A stretch of 64,000 nt of DNA from Stenotrophomonas maltophilia. Lineage in GTDB: Bacteria > Pseudomonadota > Gammaproteobacteria > Xanthomonadales > Xanthomonadaceae. Made by a program: the position numbers and the translations under genes. How positions within the stretch are numbered: position 1 is the first letter of the stretch; the number at the start of each line of letters is the position of its first letter. Where the stretch lies: the NCBI RefSeq assembly GCF_004920835.1, contig NZ_QFHO01000012.1, forward strand, positions 1-64,000, given 5' to 3'. The notes beneath the pieces were generated by a model. It did no database searches and had not been told where the DNA came from. It was given only the letters and a program-made list of their open reading frames with translations. Shown piece after piece: positions 35,276-45,093 of the stretch.

Positions 35276-35785
35276 ATGTCCGCGAACGTGCCCGAAACGC
35301 TGGATGCCTGGCGGATGGTTGTAGCGCGAAGGCGCTTCGACGGCCAGGTCTCCCTGGCTGAATTGACCCGCCTGCAGGGGTTGGTCGCCGATACCGACGG
35401 TGAGTGTGCCTACTCGCTTGAATTCGGTCGCGACGACATCTTGCGGGTATCCTATGTGGAACTGACCATCGACACCGCGTTGCCGCTGACCTGTCAGCGC
35501 AGCATGCAGCGATTCCTGTTGCCGGTGAAGGTGACCCAGAGGCTTGGCCTGATCCGCGACGAGGACGAGGAATCGTCCTTGCCGGAGGAATACGAGGCGT
35601 TGCTGGTGCCGGAAGATGGCCAGCTGCGTCCGCTGGACCTGGTCGAAGACGAGTTGGTGCTGGCGGTGCCGGTGGTACCGCTGTCGCCCGATGGTGAAGC
35701 AGTCGACAAGGACTGGGCACCGAGCGAAGAAGAAACAAAGAAGGCCAACCCGTTTGCGGCGTTGGCGGCCTTGAAGAAACAATAG
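35276..35785 (+). CDS. yceD: YceD / DUF177 family protein
   Basis: A 169-aa protein of DUF177, starting MSANVPETLDAWRMVVARR. It contains the usual ALPLTCQRSMQRFLLPV strand region and an acidic middle (DEDEESSLPEEYEALLV), ending in KKANPFAALAALKKQ. The family is linked to 23S rRNA/ribosome assembly and nearly always precedes rpmF, as here (108 bases). Confidence 0.9.
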   Translation: MSANVPETLDAWRMVVARRRFDGQVSLAELTRLQGLVADTDGECAYSLEFGRDDILRVSYVELTIDTALPLTCQRSMQRFLLPVKVTQRLGLIRDEDEESSLPEEYEALLVPEDGQLRPLDLVEDELVLAVPVVPLSPDGEAVDKDWAPSEEETKKANPFAALAALKKQ

Positions 35786-35893
35786 CAGCCGGATTGTCGT
35801 CGGCGGCTGCGGCGAAAGCGAAAGTGTGCTGGGCGCTGGCGTCCTGCGCGACGATACGACGAAGCAAAAACGAACCGAGTTTGGAGCAATCCC

Positions 35894-36088
35894 ATGGCTG
35901 TCCAGAAATCCCGTGTCACCCCGTCCCGCCGCGGTATGCGCCGTGCGCATGACGCCCTGAGCGCCAAGCAGCTGTCGACCGACCCGACCACCGGCGAAGT
36001 GCATCTGCGTCACCACATCACTGCCGATGGTTTCTACCGCGGCAAGAAGGTCATCCAGACCAAGACCTCGGCCGTCGAAGAAGATTGA
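35894..36088 (+). CDS. rpmF: 50S ribosomal protein L32
   Basis: A 64-aa basic protein, [22 protein letters not shown] through [15 protein letters not shown]. The zinc-binding cysteines of some L32 forms are absent (Cys-minus type). Followed by a strong terminator. Confidence 0.97.
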   Translation: MAVQKSRVTPSRRGMRRAHDALSAKQLSTDPTTGEVHLRHHITADGFYRGKKVIQTKTSAVEED

Positions 36089-36097
36089 TGTGCCGGG

Positions 36098-36135
36098 AAG
36101 GCCGCTGCCTCCGGGCAGCGGCCTTTGCCTTCTTT
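36098..36135 (+). terminator. Terminator after rpmF
   Basis: AAGGCCGCTGCC-TCCG-GGCAGCGGCCTT followed by TGCCTTCTTT: a 12-bp stem and T-rich tail. Confidence 0.85.
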
Positions 36136-36179
36136 CCCGGGCTTGCCGGTGATCGGCGGCCTGCGCAACAGGAAACATG

Positions 36180-37157
36180 ATGAGCAAGCGGATCTATTCG
36201 AGGATCGCGGGCACCGGCAGCTATTTGCCGGAAAAAGTCCTGACCAACGCCGACCTGGAAAAAATGGTCGAAACCTCGGATGAGTGGATCCAGTCGCGCA
36301 CCGGCATTCGTGAACGGCACATCGCGGCCGAAGGCGAAACCACCAGCGATCTCGGCTACAACGCCGCGCTGCGCGCGCTTGAAGCGGCCGGCATCGACGC
36401 TTCGCAGCTCGACATGATCGTGGTCGGTACGACCACCCCTGACCTTATTTTCCCGTCCACCGCGTGCCTGATCCAGGCAAAGCTCGGTGTGGCCGGATGC
36501 CCCGCCTTCGACGTCAACGCGGCCTGTTCGGGTTTCGTGTTCGCGCTGGGCGTGGCCGACAAATTCATCCGTTCCGGCGACTGCCGGTACGTGCTGGTGA
36601 TCGGCGCCGAAACACTGACCCGCATGGTCGACTGGAACGATCGCACCACCTGCGTGCTGTTCGGTGATGGTGCCGGCGCCGTCGTGCTCAAGGCCGACGA
36701 AGAGACCGGCATCCTCAGCACCCACCTGCATTCCGATGGCAGCAAGAAGGAGCTGTTGTGGAACCCGGTGGGTGTCTCGACCGGGTTCAAGGACGGCACC
36801 AACGGTGGTGGCACCATCAACATGAAGGGCAACGACGTGTTCAAGTACGCCGTCAAGGCGCTGGACTCGGTCGTGGACGAGACCCTGGCTGCCAACGGCC
36901 TGGACAAGTCCGACCTGGATTGGCTGATTCCGCACCAGGCCAACCTGCGCATCATCGAAGCCACGGCCAAGCGCCTGGACATGTCGATGGAGCAGGTCGT
37001 GGTCACGGTTGACCAGCACGGAAATACCTCGTCCGGCTCAGTGCCGCTGGCGCTGGACGCTGCAGTGCGTTCGGGCAAGGTCGAGCGCGGCCAGCTGCTG
37101 CTGCTGGAAGCCTTCGGTGGCGGCTTCACCTGGGGTTCGGCCCTGCTGCGCTATTGA
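36180..37157 (+). CDS. fabH: Beta-ketoacyl-ACP synthase III
   Basis: Condenses acetyl-CoA with malonyl-ACP to start fatty-acid synthesis. The 325-aa product has the active-site Cys116 in DVNAACSGF, His in IPHQANLRI and Asn in HGNTSSGS. Two adjacent ATGs occur (36177 and 36180); the second is better spaced from AGGA. The usual plsX gene is not found between rpmF and fabH. Confidence 0.96.
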   Translation: MSKRIYSRIAGTGSYLPEKVLTNADLEKMVETSDEWIQSRTGIRERHIAAEGETTSDLGYNAALRALEAAGIDASQLDMIVVGTTTPDLIFPSTACLIQAKLGVAGCPAFDVNAACSGFVFALGVADKFIRSGDCRYVLVIGAETLTRMVDWNDRTTCVLFGDGAGAVVLKADEETGILSTHLHSDGSKKELLWNPVGVSTGFKDGTNGGGTINMKGNDVFKYAVKALDSVVDETLAANGLDKSDLDWLIPHQANLRIIEATAKRLDMSMEQVVVTVDQHGNTSSGSVPLALDAAVRSGKVERGQLLLLEAFGGGFTWGSALLRY

Positions 37158-37187
37158 TAGTGCAAGTTACGACAACGTGAAGTCTGT

Positions 37188-37214
37188 CGTTACGGCCCCT
37201 CTGGGGCCGTAACG
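37188..37214 (+). terminator. Strong hairpin between fabH and the kinase-like gene
   Basis: CGTTACGGCCCC-TCT-GGGGCCGTAACG followed by CGTTTAAGG. A 12-bp perfect stem, likely a terminator or processing site; the next Shine-Dalgarno AGGAGG is 7 bases downstream. Confidence 0.7.
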
Positions 37215-37233
37215 CGTTTAAGGAGGACCTGTC

Positions 37234-38016
37234 ATGGTTGAGCCCATCGTCATCGAAGGGCAGCGTGCCTGGCTGAAGCAGTACGGCAAGGGAAGCCGGG
37301 CGCTGGCTCTGGGCCTGCTCAATTTTGTTGCCCGCCGTTTCCATCTCGATGCCCTGCGCCCGCCACCGCATCGCGGCGGTGATGCTGCACGCGAAACCGA
37401 AGCCCGTCGCCTGGCTGAACTGCAGGCGCAGGGAGTAAACGTGCCGGATGTGCTGGGTACCGGTCATGCCGCGCTGGTGATCGGCGACAACGGCAGTTCG
37501 TTCAATACCTGCCTGCGCGAAGCCGACGAGGCTGGTCGCGACCGGTTGGTGATGGCGGCGATGCTGGCCATTGCCGAGGCGCATGCGCGCGGGGCCTATT
37601 TCGGCCAGCCGCTGCCGCGCAATCTCACCTGGGACGGCCAGAACGTGGGCTTCATCGACTTCGAGGAAGATCCGCTGGAAGTGATGGATCTGTCCGAAGC
37701 GCAGGCCCGTGACTGGCTGATGTTCGGCTATGGCGTCGCCAAGTATTACGCCGACCGGCCCGAGCGCCTGCAGGCGATGATGGCCGAGGCGATGGGCGAC
37801 GTTCAGGCACCGGTGCGCGAGCATGTGCATGTGGTCAGTGGCCGCCTTCGCAATCTGGCCAGGGTCTGCATGAAGCTGGGCCGTTCAGCGCGCGCGCTGG
37901 CGCATTCGATCTTCATCGCCCATGGCGCCAGTACCGCTGGCGTGCTGATGCTGGTGGGCCTGTGCGTGGATTTCCTCGCCGACGGCGATCTGGACGTCCT
38001 GCAGCTGTTCTGCTGA
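37234..38016 (+). CDS. Degenerate RIO/LPS-kinase-like protein in the fab cluster
   Basis: A 260-aa protein with a protein-kinase-like outline: Lys15 in AWLKQYGKGS and Glu in RETEARRLAELQ could be the ATP-site pair, and GFIDFEEDPLEV (residues 139-150) fits the metal-binding DFE motif seen in RIO and KdkA-type kinases. The catalytic loop, expected as HGDxxxxN, reads FGQPLPRN (123-130): Gln125 stands where the catalytic Asp should be and Phe123 replaces His. The C-terminus has a hydrophobic stretch (AGVLMLVGLCVDFLA). AGGAGG precedes the ATG. Function unknown; activity may be lost or unusual. Confidence 0.7.
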   Translation: MVEPIVIEGQRAWLKQYGKGSRALALGLLNFVARRFHLDALRPPPHRGGDAARETEARRLAELQAQGVNVPDVLGTGHAALVIGDNGSSFNTCLREADEAGRDRLVMAAMLAIAEAHARGAYFGQPLPRNLTWDGQNVGFIDFEEDPLEVMDLSEAQARDWLMFGYGVAKYYADRPERLQAMMAEAMGDVQAPVREHVHVVSGRLRNLARVCMKLGRSARALAHSIFIAHGASTAGVLMLVGLCVDFLADGDLDVLQLFC

Positions 38017-38027
38017 TCGTCGGCTGG

Positions 38028-38064
38028 GGTCAGATCCCTTTTCCATGGGAAAAGGGATCTGACC
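38028..38064. repeat. 37-bp near-perfect palindrome
   Basis: GGTCAGATCCCTTTTCC-ATG-GGAAAAGGGATCTGACC, 17-bp arms around 3 bases, between the kinase-like gene and fabD. It differs from the GTAG class; it may be a REP unit or a terminator. Confidence 0.75.
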
Positions 38065-38184
38065 GCGGATCTCCAGCGCCCTGCGACCACCATGGACCAT
38101 ACGCGTGCATACGCGCACGTACAGACGACACGGCATGTTCCCCCTTATCATGGCCCGCTTCGATTGCAACAAGCGGATGACCGC

Positions 38185-39129
38185 GTGACCGTATCCACCC
38201 TCGCTTTTGTCTTCCCCGGCCAGGGCTCGCAGTCTGTGGGCATGCTGGCCGAGCTGGCTGAACTGCACCCGCAGGTGCGTGAAGCCTTCACCGAGGCATC
38301 CGATGGTGCCGGCGTCGACCTGTGGGCACTGTCCCAGGGCGGCCCGGAGGAAATGCTCAACCGTACCGAATACACCCAGCCGGCCCTGCTGGCCGCAAGC
38401 ATCGGCGTGTGGCGCGTCTGGAATGCCGTGGGCGGTCCGCGCCCGTCGGTGCTGGCCGGTCACAGCCTGGGTGAGTACAGCGCGCTTGTCGCCGCTGGCG
38501 CGCTGAGCCTGCACGACGGTGCGCACCTGGTGCGCCTGCGCGGCCAGCTGATGCAGGAAGCCGCGCCGGCCGGCGTCGGTGCCATGGCCGCGGTGCTCGG
38601 CGCCGAGGACCAGCTGGTACTGGACGTCTGTGCCGAAGCCGCGGGCAGCCAGGTGGTGGTGCCGGCCAATTTCAATTCGCCGGGCCAGATCGTGATCGGC
38701 GGCGACGCCGATGCGGTCGATCGTGCGCTGGCGCTGCTGGCCGAGAAGGGCGTGCGCAAGGCGGTCAAGCTGGCGGTCAGCGTGCCGTCGCATACCCCGT
38801 TGATGCGTGAAGCTGCCAACCGCCTGGCCGAAGTGATGGCCGGCCTGTCCTGGCAGGCGCCGCAGCTGCCGGTGGTGCAGAACGTCGATGCCAAGGTGCA
38901 CGACGGCGTGGACGCGGTCCGTACCGCGCTGGTGCAGCAGCTGTACCAGCCGGTGCAGTGGACCGGTTGCGTGCAGGCACTTGCCGCCCGCGGTATCACC
39001 CAGATTGCCGAGTGCGGTCCGGGCAAAGTGCTGACCGGCCTGGTCAAGCGCATCGACAAGGCCATTGACGGCCGCTCGCTGGCCACTCCGGGCGACTTCG
39101 AAGGCGCCCGCGAGGCGTGGTCGGCCTGA
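38185..39129 (+). CDS. fabD: Malonyl-CoA:ACP transacylase
   Basis: A 314-aa enzyme that loads malonyl units on ACP. GTG start, VTVSTLAFVFPGQGSQSVGM; nucleophile Ser94 in AGHSLGEYS, substrate Arg in VRLRGQLMQ, His in VPSHTPLM and Gln in the opening PGQGSQ. The longer ATG at 38092 would add 31 residues unlike the family. Confidence 0.95.
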   Translation: MTVSTLAFVFPGQGSQSVGMLAELAELHPQVREAFTEASDGAGVDLWALSQGGPEEMLNRTEYTQPALLAASIGVWRVWNAVGGPRPSVLAGHSLGEYSALVAAGALSLHDGAHLVRLRGQLMQEAAPAGVGAMAAVLGAEDQLVLDVCAEAAGSQVVVPANFNSPGQIVIGGDADAVDRALALLAEKGVRKAVKLAVSVPSHTPLMREAANRLAEVMAGLSWQAPQLPVVQNVDAKVHDGVDAVRTALVQQLYQPVQWTGCVQALAARGITQIAECGPGKVLTGLVKRIDKAIDGRSLATPGDFEGAREAWSA

Positions 39130-39211
39130 TTGCCCCTGTTCCTGCCGACCGTGCCGGTCGCCGCTGCAAGCGGCATGGGCGCGGCGGCCGTCCCAGCCTG
39201 AGGAAAACATC

Positions 39212-39955
39212 ATGAGCAAGCCCCTGCAGGGTGAAATCGCACTGGTCACCGGTGCCAGCCGCGGCATTGGTGCCGCCATCGCCGATCTGCTGGCCGCCCA
39301 GGGCGCCACCGTCATCGGTACCGCCACCACCGAGTCCGGCGCTGCCGCGATCGGTGAGCGCCTGGCTGCCCACGGTGGTCACGGCCGTGCCCTGAACGTG
39401 ACCGACGCTGCCGCACTGGACAGCGTGCTGGACGGCATCGCCAAGGAATTCGGCCCGATCTCGATCCTGGTCAACAATGCCGGCATCACCCGCGACAACC
39501 TGCTGATGCGCATGAAGGACGAGGACTGGGCGTCGATCATCGACACCAACCTGACCAGCGTGTTCCGCACCAGCAAGGCGGTCATGCGCGGCATGATGAA
39601 GGCACGCAAGGGCCGCATCATCAACATCGCATCGGTGGTGGGTGTGACCGGCAATGCCGGCCAGGCCAACTACGCGGCTGCCAAGGCCGGCATCATCGGC
39701 TTCAGCAAGTCGCTGGCCAAGGAAATCGGTTCACGCGGTGTCACCGTCAATGTGGTCGCTCCCGGCTTCATCGACACCGACATGACCAAGGCGTTGCCGG
39801 AGGAAGCGCGTACCGCGCTGATCAACGACATCGCCCTCGAACGCCTGGGTTCGCCGGAAGACATCGCCCATGCGGTGGCCTTCCTGGCCGGCCCGGCTGC
39901 CGGTTACATCACCGGCGAAACCCTCCATGTGAACGGTGGCATGTACATGCCGTAA
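39212..39955 (+). CDS. fabG: 3-oxoacyl-ACP reductase
   Basis: A 247-aa short-chain dehydrogenase using NADPH. TGASRGIGAAIA binds the cofactor, NNAGITRD and the Ser-Tyr-Lys triad (INIASVVG, NYAAAKAG) are present, and the C-terminus HVNGGMYMP is typical of FabG. AGGAAA precedes the ATG. Confidence 0.96.
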   Translation: MSKPLQGEIALVTGASRGIGAAIADLLAAQGATVIGTATTESGAAAIGERLAAHGGHGRALNVTDAAALDSVLDGIAKEFGPISILVNNAGITRDNLLMRMKDEDWASIIDTNLTSVFRTSKAVMRGMMKARKGRIINIASVVGVTGNAGQANYAAAKAGIIGFSKSLAKEIGSRGVTVNVVAPGFIDTDMTKALPEEARTALINDIALERLGSPEDIAHAVAFLAGPAAGYITGETLHVNGGMYMP

Positions 39956-40107
39956 GCAAGGGGCGCAGGGATTGCGCCGCAAGTGGTTGATCTGCTGGGC
40001 TTTTTGCTGCGATGCAAGGCCGCGCTGGTTTCCACTACACTATCCCACGGCCATCGCCTTTGATGGCGACCACTTTTGAACCACAACTCCATCTGGAGCG
40101 AGATCCC

Positions 40108-40347
40108 ATGAGCACCATCGAAGAACGCGTCAAGAAAATCGTCGTCGAACAGCTTGGCGTCAAGGAAGAAGAAGTCACCACCAGCGCATCGTTCGTCGAT
40201 GACCTGGGCGCTGACTCGCTGGACACCGTCGAGCTGGTGATGGCGCTGGAAGAAGAATTCGAGTGCGAGATCCCGGACGAAGAAGCCGAGAAGATCAGCA
40301 CCGTCCAGGCCGCCATCGACTACGTCAAGGCCCACGTCAAGGCCTGA
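40108..40347 (+). CDS. acpP: Acyl carrier protein
   Basis: A 79-aa acidic carrier protein. Ser37 in [13 protein letters not shown] receives the phosphopantetheine arm. The start follows CTGGAG. A hairpin lies between it and fabF, which may give extra acpP message. Confidence 0.98.
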   Translation: MSTIEERVKKIVVEQLGVKEEEVTTSASFVDDLGADSLDTVELVMALEEEFECEIPDEEAEKISTVQAAIDYVKAHVKA

Positions 40348-40400
40348 TGTCAGACGGCAGTGCGCGCGCGGGCTCAGGCTCGCCGCGCACCGCACCCCAT

Positions 40401-40420
40401 GGGGCCGCTGTTGCGGCCCC
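40401..40420 (+). terminator. Hairpin after acpP
   Basis: GGGGCCGC-TGTT-GCGGCCCC followed by GTGTGTTTGG; a plausible partial terminator. Confidence 0.55.
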
Positions 40421-40490
40421 GTGTGTTTGGGCATTACATCGAAGCAAACCGAGTTACCCGTAGAAACCATCCGGGTCAGGAGAAACAGCA

Positions 40491-41753
40491 ATGAAGCGTC
40501 GCGTCGTCGTAACCGGCCTGGGTATCGTCTCGCCGTTGGGCAATGATCTGGCCAGCAGCTGGGAAGGCATCACCCATGGTCGTTCGGGCATCGGTCCGCT
40601 GACCAACGTTTCTGATGCCTATCTGGATCGGTTCACCACCAAGATTGCAGGTGAGGTCAAAGGATTCGACATCACCGCCGACAACGAACTGTTCGGCAAA
40701 TTCCGGGTCAGCGGCAAGGATGCCAAGAAGATGGACCCGTTCATCCATTACGGCCTCGGTGCCTCGTTCATGGCCCTGCATGATTCGGGCCTGGAGATCA
40801 CCGAAGCCAATGCCGATCGCATGGGTGCCATCGTTGGCGCCGGCATCGGCGGCCTGCTCGGCATTGAAGAGCAGACCATCGAGTTCCACGAGGGCAAGAA
40901 GATCTCGCCCTTCTACGTGCCCAAGACCATCATCAACATGCTGCCGGGCCAGCTGAGCATCATCACCGGCCTGAAGGGCCCGTCGTTCTCGGCGGTGTCG
41001 GCGTGCGCGACCTCGAACCATTCGATTGGTACCGCGATGCGCATGATCCAGTACGGCGATGCCGACGTGATGGTGGTCGGTGGTGCCGAGCGCGGCTCCT
41101 CGCCGACCGCGGTGGGCGGCTTCTGCGCGATGAAGGCCATGAGCACCCGCAATGACGCCCCGGAACAGGCCTCGCGCCCGTGGGACAAGGACCGCGACGG
41201 CTTCGTGCTGGGCGACGGCGCCGGCATCCTGATCCTGGAAGAGTATGAGCACGCCAAGGCGCGTGGCGCGAAGATCTATTGCGAACTGGCCGGCTTCGGC
41301 GCCAGCTCCGATGCGTACCACATGACCGCGCCAAGCGAGAACGGCGAAGGTGCCGCGCGCTGCATGGTCATGGCCATGAAGGACGCCGGCGTGACCCCGG
41401 AGCAGGTGGGCTACCTCAATGCGCACGGCACCTCCACGCCGCTGGGCGACCTGGGCGAGACCATGGCGATGAAGACCGCCTTCGGCGACCACGCCTACAA
41501 GATGATGGTCAGCTCCACCAAGTCGATGACCGGCCACCTGCTGGGCGCTGCCGGCGGCGTGGAAGCGATCTTCTCGGTGATGGCGCTGCAGGACAACGTC
41601 ATTCCGCCGACCATCAACCTGCAGCAGCCGGGCGAAGGCTGCGACCTGGACTACGTGCCCAACGAAGCGCGCCAGGCCAAGGTCGATGTGGTGATGTCCA
41701 ATGGCTTCGGCTTCGGCGGCACCAACGGCACGCTGATCTTCAAGCGCGTCTGA
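40491..41753 (+). CDS. fabF: Beta-ketoacyl-ACP synthase II
   Basis: A 420-aa elongating condensing enzyme. Active-site Cys172 in [12 protein letters not shown], first His in [13 protein letters not shown], second His in [13 protein letters not shown], and the GFGFGGTN C-terminus. Preceded by GGAG. E. coli FabF is 413 aa. Confidence 0.97.
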   Translation: MKRRVVVTGLGIVSPLGNDLASSWEGITHGRSGIGPLTNVSDAYLDRFTTKIAGEVKGFDITADNELFGKFRVSGKDAKKMDPFIHYGLGASFMALHDSGLEITEANADRMGAIVGAGIGGLLGIEEQTIEFHEGKKISPFYVPKTIINMLPGQLSIITGLKGPSFSAVSACATSNHSIGTAMRMIQYGDADVMVVGGAERGSSPTAVGGFCAMKAMSTRNDAPEQASRPWDKDRDGFVLGDGAGILILEEYEHAKARGAKIYCELAGFGASSDAYHMTAPSENGEGAARCMVMAMKDAGVTPEQVGYLNAHGTSTPLGDLGETMAMKTAFGDHAYKMMVSSTKSMTGHLLGAAGGVEAIFSVMALQDNVIPPTINLQQPGEGCDLDYVPNEARQAKVDVVMSNGFGFGGTNGTLIFKRV

Positions 41754-41760
41754 CCGAGTT

Positions 41761-41815
41761 GTAGAGTCGAGCCATGCTCGACTCCACGTTCTACGGAGCC
41801 GCCGAAAGGCGGCTT
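41761..41815. repeat. SMAG palindrome and terminator-like hairpin after fabF
   Basis: GTAGAGTCGAGCCATGCTCGACTC (from 41761) is followed by GAGCCGCC-GAAA-GGCGGCTTCC (about 41796-41815). Confidence 0.65.
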
Positions 41816-41845
41816 CCGTGCATCTGAACCCCCGAACTGGCTGCC

Positions 41846-43210
41846 ATGACCCACGCACCAATGATCCACCCGCTGCCGCATCCGATCGACCTGCTGGCCC
41901 TGCAGCAGCACGACCCGGTGCGCTTCCCGCTGCTGATGGAATCCACTGCCTCGGGCACCGCCCAGGGCCGCTGGAGCCTTCTGCTGGCCGCGCAGGGCGA
42001 TTGCCTGCGGCTGGATGCCGATGGCCGGGTGCGTGATCAGCGCGACGTGGTGCAGGCCGGCAGCTTCCTGCAGGCACTGGACCGTGCCTGGCAGCACGAA
42101 CGGCTGCCGCATGATGGCAGCCACAGCCTGCCGTTCCGCGGCGGCTGGGCGTTGATGCTGGACTACGAAGTGGCCAGCCAGATCGAAACCGTGCTGCCGG
42201 CGCGTGCACGCGATGACGGCCGCCCGACCGCGTTGGCGCTGCGTTGCCCGGCGGCGGTGCTGCACGATCACCACAACGACGCCAGCTTCGTCATCGCCGA
42301 AGCCGGTGAGCACGCGCTGCTGGATGCGCTGGTGGAACTGGCCTCGGCCGCACTGCCCAATGCAGGGCAGGGCTGGCTGCCGCCGCAGTCGGTCGGCGAG
42401 GACGCGCCGCAGCGCTTCACCGACGGCGTGCGCCGGGTGATCGAATACCTGCGTGCCGGCGACGTGTTCCAGGTGAACCTGTCGCGACGCTGGAGCGCGC
42501 AGTTCGCCGCACCGGTCAGCCCGCAGGCGTTGTACGCGCAGCTGCGCCGTGCCAACCCCGCACCGTTCGCCGGCCTGTTCAGTGCGCACGGCCGGCACGT
42601 GGTCAGTTCCTCGCCGGAACGGCTGGTGTCGGTGCACGCCGGCCATGCGCAGACCCGGCCGATTGCCGGGACGCGTCCACGTTTCGAGGGCGACGACGAT
42701 GCCGCGCGCATCCAGGAGCTGGTCGGCCACCCGAAGGAGCGTGCCGAGCACGTGATGCTGATCGACCTCGAGCGCAACGACCTTGGGCGCATCTGCCTGC
42801 CTGGTACCGTGGTGGTCGATGAACTGATGACCGTGGAGAGTTACGCGCACGTGCACCACATCGTCAGCAACGTCAGCGGCCATCTGCGTCCGGACGTGAC
42901 CCCGGGTGAAGTGATCGCCGCCACCTTCCCTGGCGGTACCATCACCGGCTGCCCGAAGGTGCGTTGCATGCAGATCATCGGCGAGCTGGAGCAGGTGCCG
43001 CGCGGCGCCTACACCGGGGCGTTCGGCTGGCTGAACCGCGATGGCGACCTGGACCTGAACATCCTGATCCGCACCGCCGAAGTGGACGGCCACGAGGTCA
43101 GCTTCCGTACCGGCGCCGGCATCGTGGTCGATTCGGATCCGGACAAGGAACTGGACGAGACCCGCGCCAAGGCCCGTGGCCTGCTGCGCGCGCTGGGCCA
43201 GCAGGGCTGA
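41846..43210 (+). CDS. pabB: Aminodeoxychorismate synthase component I
   Basis: A 454-aa chorismate-binding enzyme making 4-amino-4-deoxychorismate for folate. The C-terminal core has IAGTRPRFEGD, MLIDLERNDLGRIC, PGGTITGCPKVRCMQIIGELE and YRTGAGIV-type (FRTGAGIVVDSDPDKE) motifs. Anthranilate synthase (TrpE) is the alternative, but the fab-mltG context normally holds pab genes (pabC in E. coli). No pabC or pabA is adjacent. Confidence 0.85.
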   Translation: MTHAPMIHPLPHPIDLLALQQHDPVRFPLLMESTASGTAQGRWSLLLAAQGDCLRLDADGRVRDQRDVVQAGSFLQALDRAWQHERLPHDGSHSLPFRGGWALMLDYEVASQIETVLPARARDDGRPTALALRCPAAVLHDHHNDASFVIAEAGEHALLDALVELASAALPNAGQGWLPPQSVGEDAPQRFTDGVRRVIEYLRAGDVFQVNLSRRWSAQFAAPVSPQALYAQLRRANPAPFAGLFSAHGRHVVSSSPERLVSVHAGHAQTRPIAGTRPRFEGDDDAARIQELVGHPKERAEHVMLIDLERNDLGRICLPGTVVVDELMTVESYAHVHHIVSNVSGHLRPDVTPGEVIAATFPGGTITGCPKVRCMQIIGELEQVPRGAYTGAFGWLNRDGDLDLNILIRTAEVDGHEVSFRTGAGIVVDSDPDKELDETRAKARGLLRALGQQG

Positions 43211-43225
43211 GGGCAGGGCCTCCCG

Positions 43226-43310
43226 CCGGGCATGGCCCGGCGCTACCGATTCCGGTTTTGGTGGGTGCCGATCTTGGTCGGCACGGATGCGGGTGTCTGC
43301 CACCCCGGTC
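43226..43310. repeat. Cluster of short palindromes
   Basis: CGCCGGGCATGGCCCGGCG and GTGCCGATCTTGGTCGGCAC, hairpins of the GTAG-related class between pabB and mltG. Confidence 0.5.
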
Positions 43311-43369
43311 ATGACCCCACACCACCGGCACGGTATCCTGCACGACGGAATCGAGTTCAGAGGTAGTCC

Positions 43370-44431
43370 ATGGCGGGAGCCAAGCGCGGGTGTCTGTTCG
43401 TGGTAACGCTGGTGGTGGTGCTCGCCGCCGTCGTGGCCGGCGCGGGCGCGTGGTTCTTCTACCAGCAGGCCCGGTTCGCCGACACCCGGATCACCCCCTC
43501 CGCCGAGAGCGTGGTCATCGCCAGTGGCGACGGCATGAACACGGTGCTGCGCAAGCTGCGCGACGCCGGCGTGGACGAGGGCCAGGACGCGCAGTGGCAG
43601 CTGCTGGCGCGCCAGCTCGATGCTGCCGGCAAACTGAAGGTGGGTGAGTACGCGCTCAGCGGCGACCTGACCCCGCGTGAGCTGCTGCTGCGCATGCGCG
43701 CCGGCAAGGTGCTGCAGCATCGCGTCACGCTCATTGAAGGCTGGAATATCCGCCAGCTGCGTGCGGCACTGAAGCGTGCCGAACCGCTGCTGCACACCAC
43801 CGACACCCTTGATGACGCAGCGCTGATGGACCGCCTCGGTTTCGCCGGCCAGCATCCGGAAGGCCGCTTCCTGCCGGAGACCTATGTCTATCAGCGCGGC
43901 GACAGTGACCTGGACGTGCTCAAGCGCGCCCACGGTGCGATGGAGAAGGCGCTGGACGAAGCCTGGGAAAGCCGTGCGCCGGACCTGCCGATCAACACGC
44001 CTTATGAACTTCTGATCATGGCGTCGATCATCGAGAAGGAAACCGCGCTGGCCAGCGAGCGCCCGCAGATTGCCGGGGTGTTCATGCGTCGCCTGAAGAT
44101 CGGCATGCGCCTGCAGACCGACCCGACCGTGATCTACGGCATCGGTGCTGCGTACGACGGCAACATCCGCCGCCGCGACCTGACTACCGATACGCCTTAC
44201 AACACCTATACCCGTGCGGGCCTGACCCCGACCCCGATCGCCATGCCCAGCCGCGATGCGCTGATGGCGGCTGCACAGCCGGCCGCAGGTGACGCGCTGT
44301 ACTTCGTCGCCGTAGGCGATGGCAGTGGCGCGCACGTGTTCTCGCCCAGCCTGGACCAGCACAACGCCGCCGTAGCCCGCTACCTGCAGCAGCTGCGCCA
44401 GCAACGCACCAAGGAGACCCCGGCGCAATGA
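43370..44431 (+). CDS. mltG: Endolytic murein transglycosylase
   Basis: A 353-aa YceG-like protein. One N-terminal TM (LFVVTLVVVLAAVVAGAGAWF) anchors it in the inner membrane; a LysM-like region and the catalytic Glu in IMASIIEKET follow, then LQTDPTVIYG and DTPYNTYTRAGLTPTPI. It cuts nascent glycan strands and sets their length. ATGA overlap with tmk. Confidence 0.94.
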   Translation: MAGAKRGCLFVVTLVVVLAAVVAGAGAWFFYQQARFADTRITPSAESVVIASGDGMNTVLRKLRDAGVDEGQDAQWQLLARQLDAAGKLKVGEYALSGDLTPRELLLRMRAGKVLQHRVTLIEGWNIRQLRAALKRAEPLLHTTDTLDDAALMDRLGFAGQHPEGRFLPETYVYQRGDSDLDVLKRAHGAMEKALDEAWESRAPDLPINTPYELLIMASIIEKETALASERPQIAGVFMRRLKIGMRLQTDPTVIYGIGAAYDGNIRRRDLTTDTPYNTYTRAGLTPTPIAMPSRDALMAAAQPAAGDALYFVAVGDGSGAHVFSPSLDQHNAAVARYLQQLRQQRTKETPAQ

Positions 44432-45093
44432 GTCCCGCGCTGCTTCGCCATCCCCGTTTCGTCAGCCTGGAAGGTGGCGAGGGCGCGGGCAAGACAACCG
44501 CCATCAACGCCATCCGTGACTGCCTGCGCAGCCACGGCCACGAAGTGGTACTGACCCGCGAACCGGGCGGTACGCCGTTGGCCGAGCGCATCCGTGGCCT
44601 GGTGCTGAAGCCCGATGCCGAAATCGCTGCCGAGCCGCTCAGCGCCGAAGCCGAGCTGCTGCTGGTGTTCGCTGCACGCGCGCAGCATGTGCGCCAGGTG
44701 ATCCAGCCTGCACTGCAGCGCGGCGCCTATGTGCTGAGTGATCGCTTTACCGATTCCAGCTATGCCTACCAGGGCGGTGGCCGTGGCCTCGACCCGCAGT
44801 GGATTGCCGACCTGGAACGCCGCGCGGTGGGCCTGCTGCCGGGACTGACCCTGCTGCTGGATGTGGACGTGGCGGTAGGCCGCGCGCGTGCCAACGGCCG
44901 CGACCTGTGGCCGGACCGCATCGAAAGCGAACAGGACGACTTCTTCCAGCGCGTGCGCGAAGTGTTCCGCAGCCGTGCGCAGCAGGACCCGCAGCGCTTC
45001 GCGCTGATCGACGCTGGCCAGGTGCAGGCGCGCGTGGCCGCGGATGTGGTGGCGCGTGTCGAGCGTTGGCTGCAGGACGGGGAGGGCGCATGA
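44428..45093 (+). CDS. tmk: Thymidylate kinase
   Basis: A 221-aa dTMP kinase. P-loop GGEGAGKTT, the DR(Y/F) motif in SDRFTDSSYAYQGGGRG and the lid segment RARANGRDLWPDRIE (Arg-containing) are seen. Overlaps mltG and holB by 4 bases each. Confidence 0.95.
   Translation: MSPALLRHPRFVSLEGGEGAGKTTAINAIRDCLRSHGHEVVLTREPGGTPLAERIRGLVLKPDAEIAAEPLSAEAELLLVFAARAQHVRQVIQPALQRGAYVLSDRFTDSSYAYQGGGRGLDPQWIADLERRAVGLLPGLTLLLDVDVAVGRARANGRDLWPDRIESEQDDFFQRVREVFRSRAQQDPQRFALIDAGQVQARVAADVVARVERWLQDGEGA

Noticed and set aside
41651..44428. A 925-codon minus-strand open frame across pabB and mltG.
   Set aside because: Antisense to clearly recognised genes; its translation is Arg/Gln/His-rich and lacks motifs.
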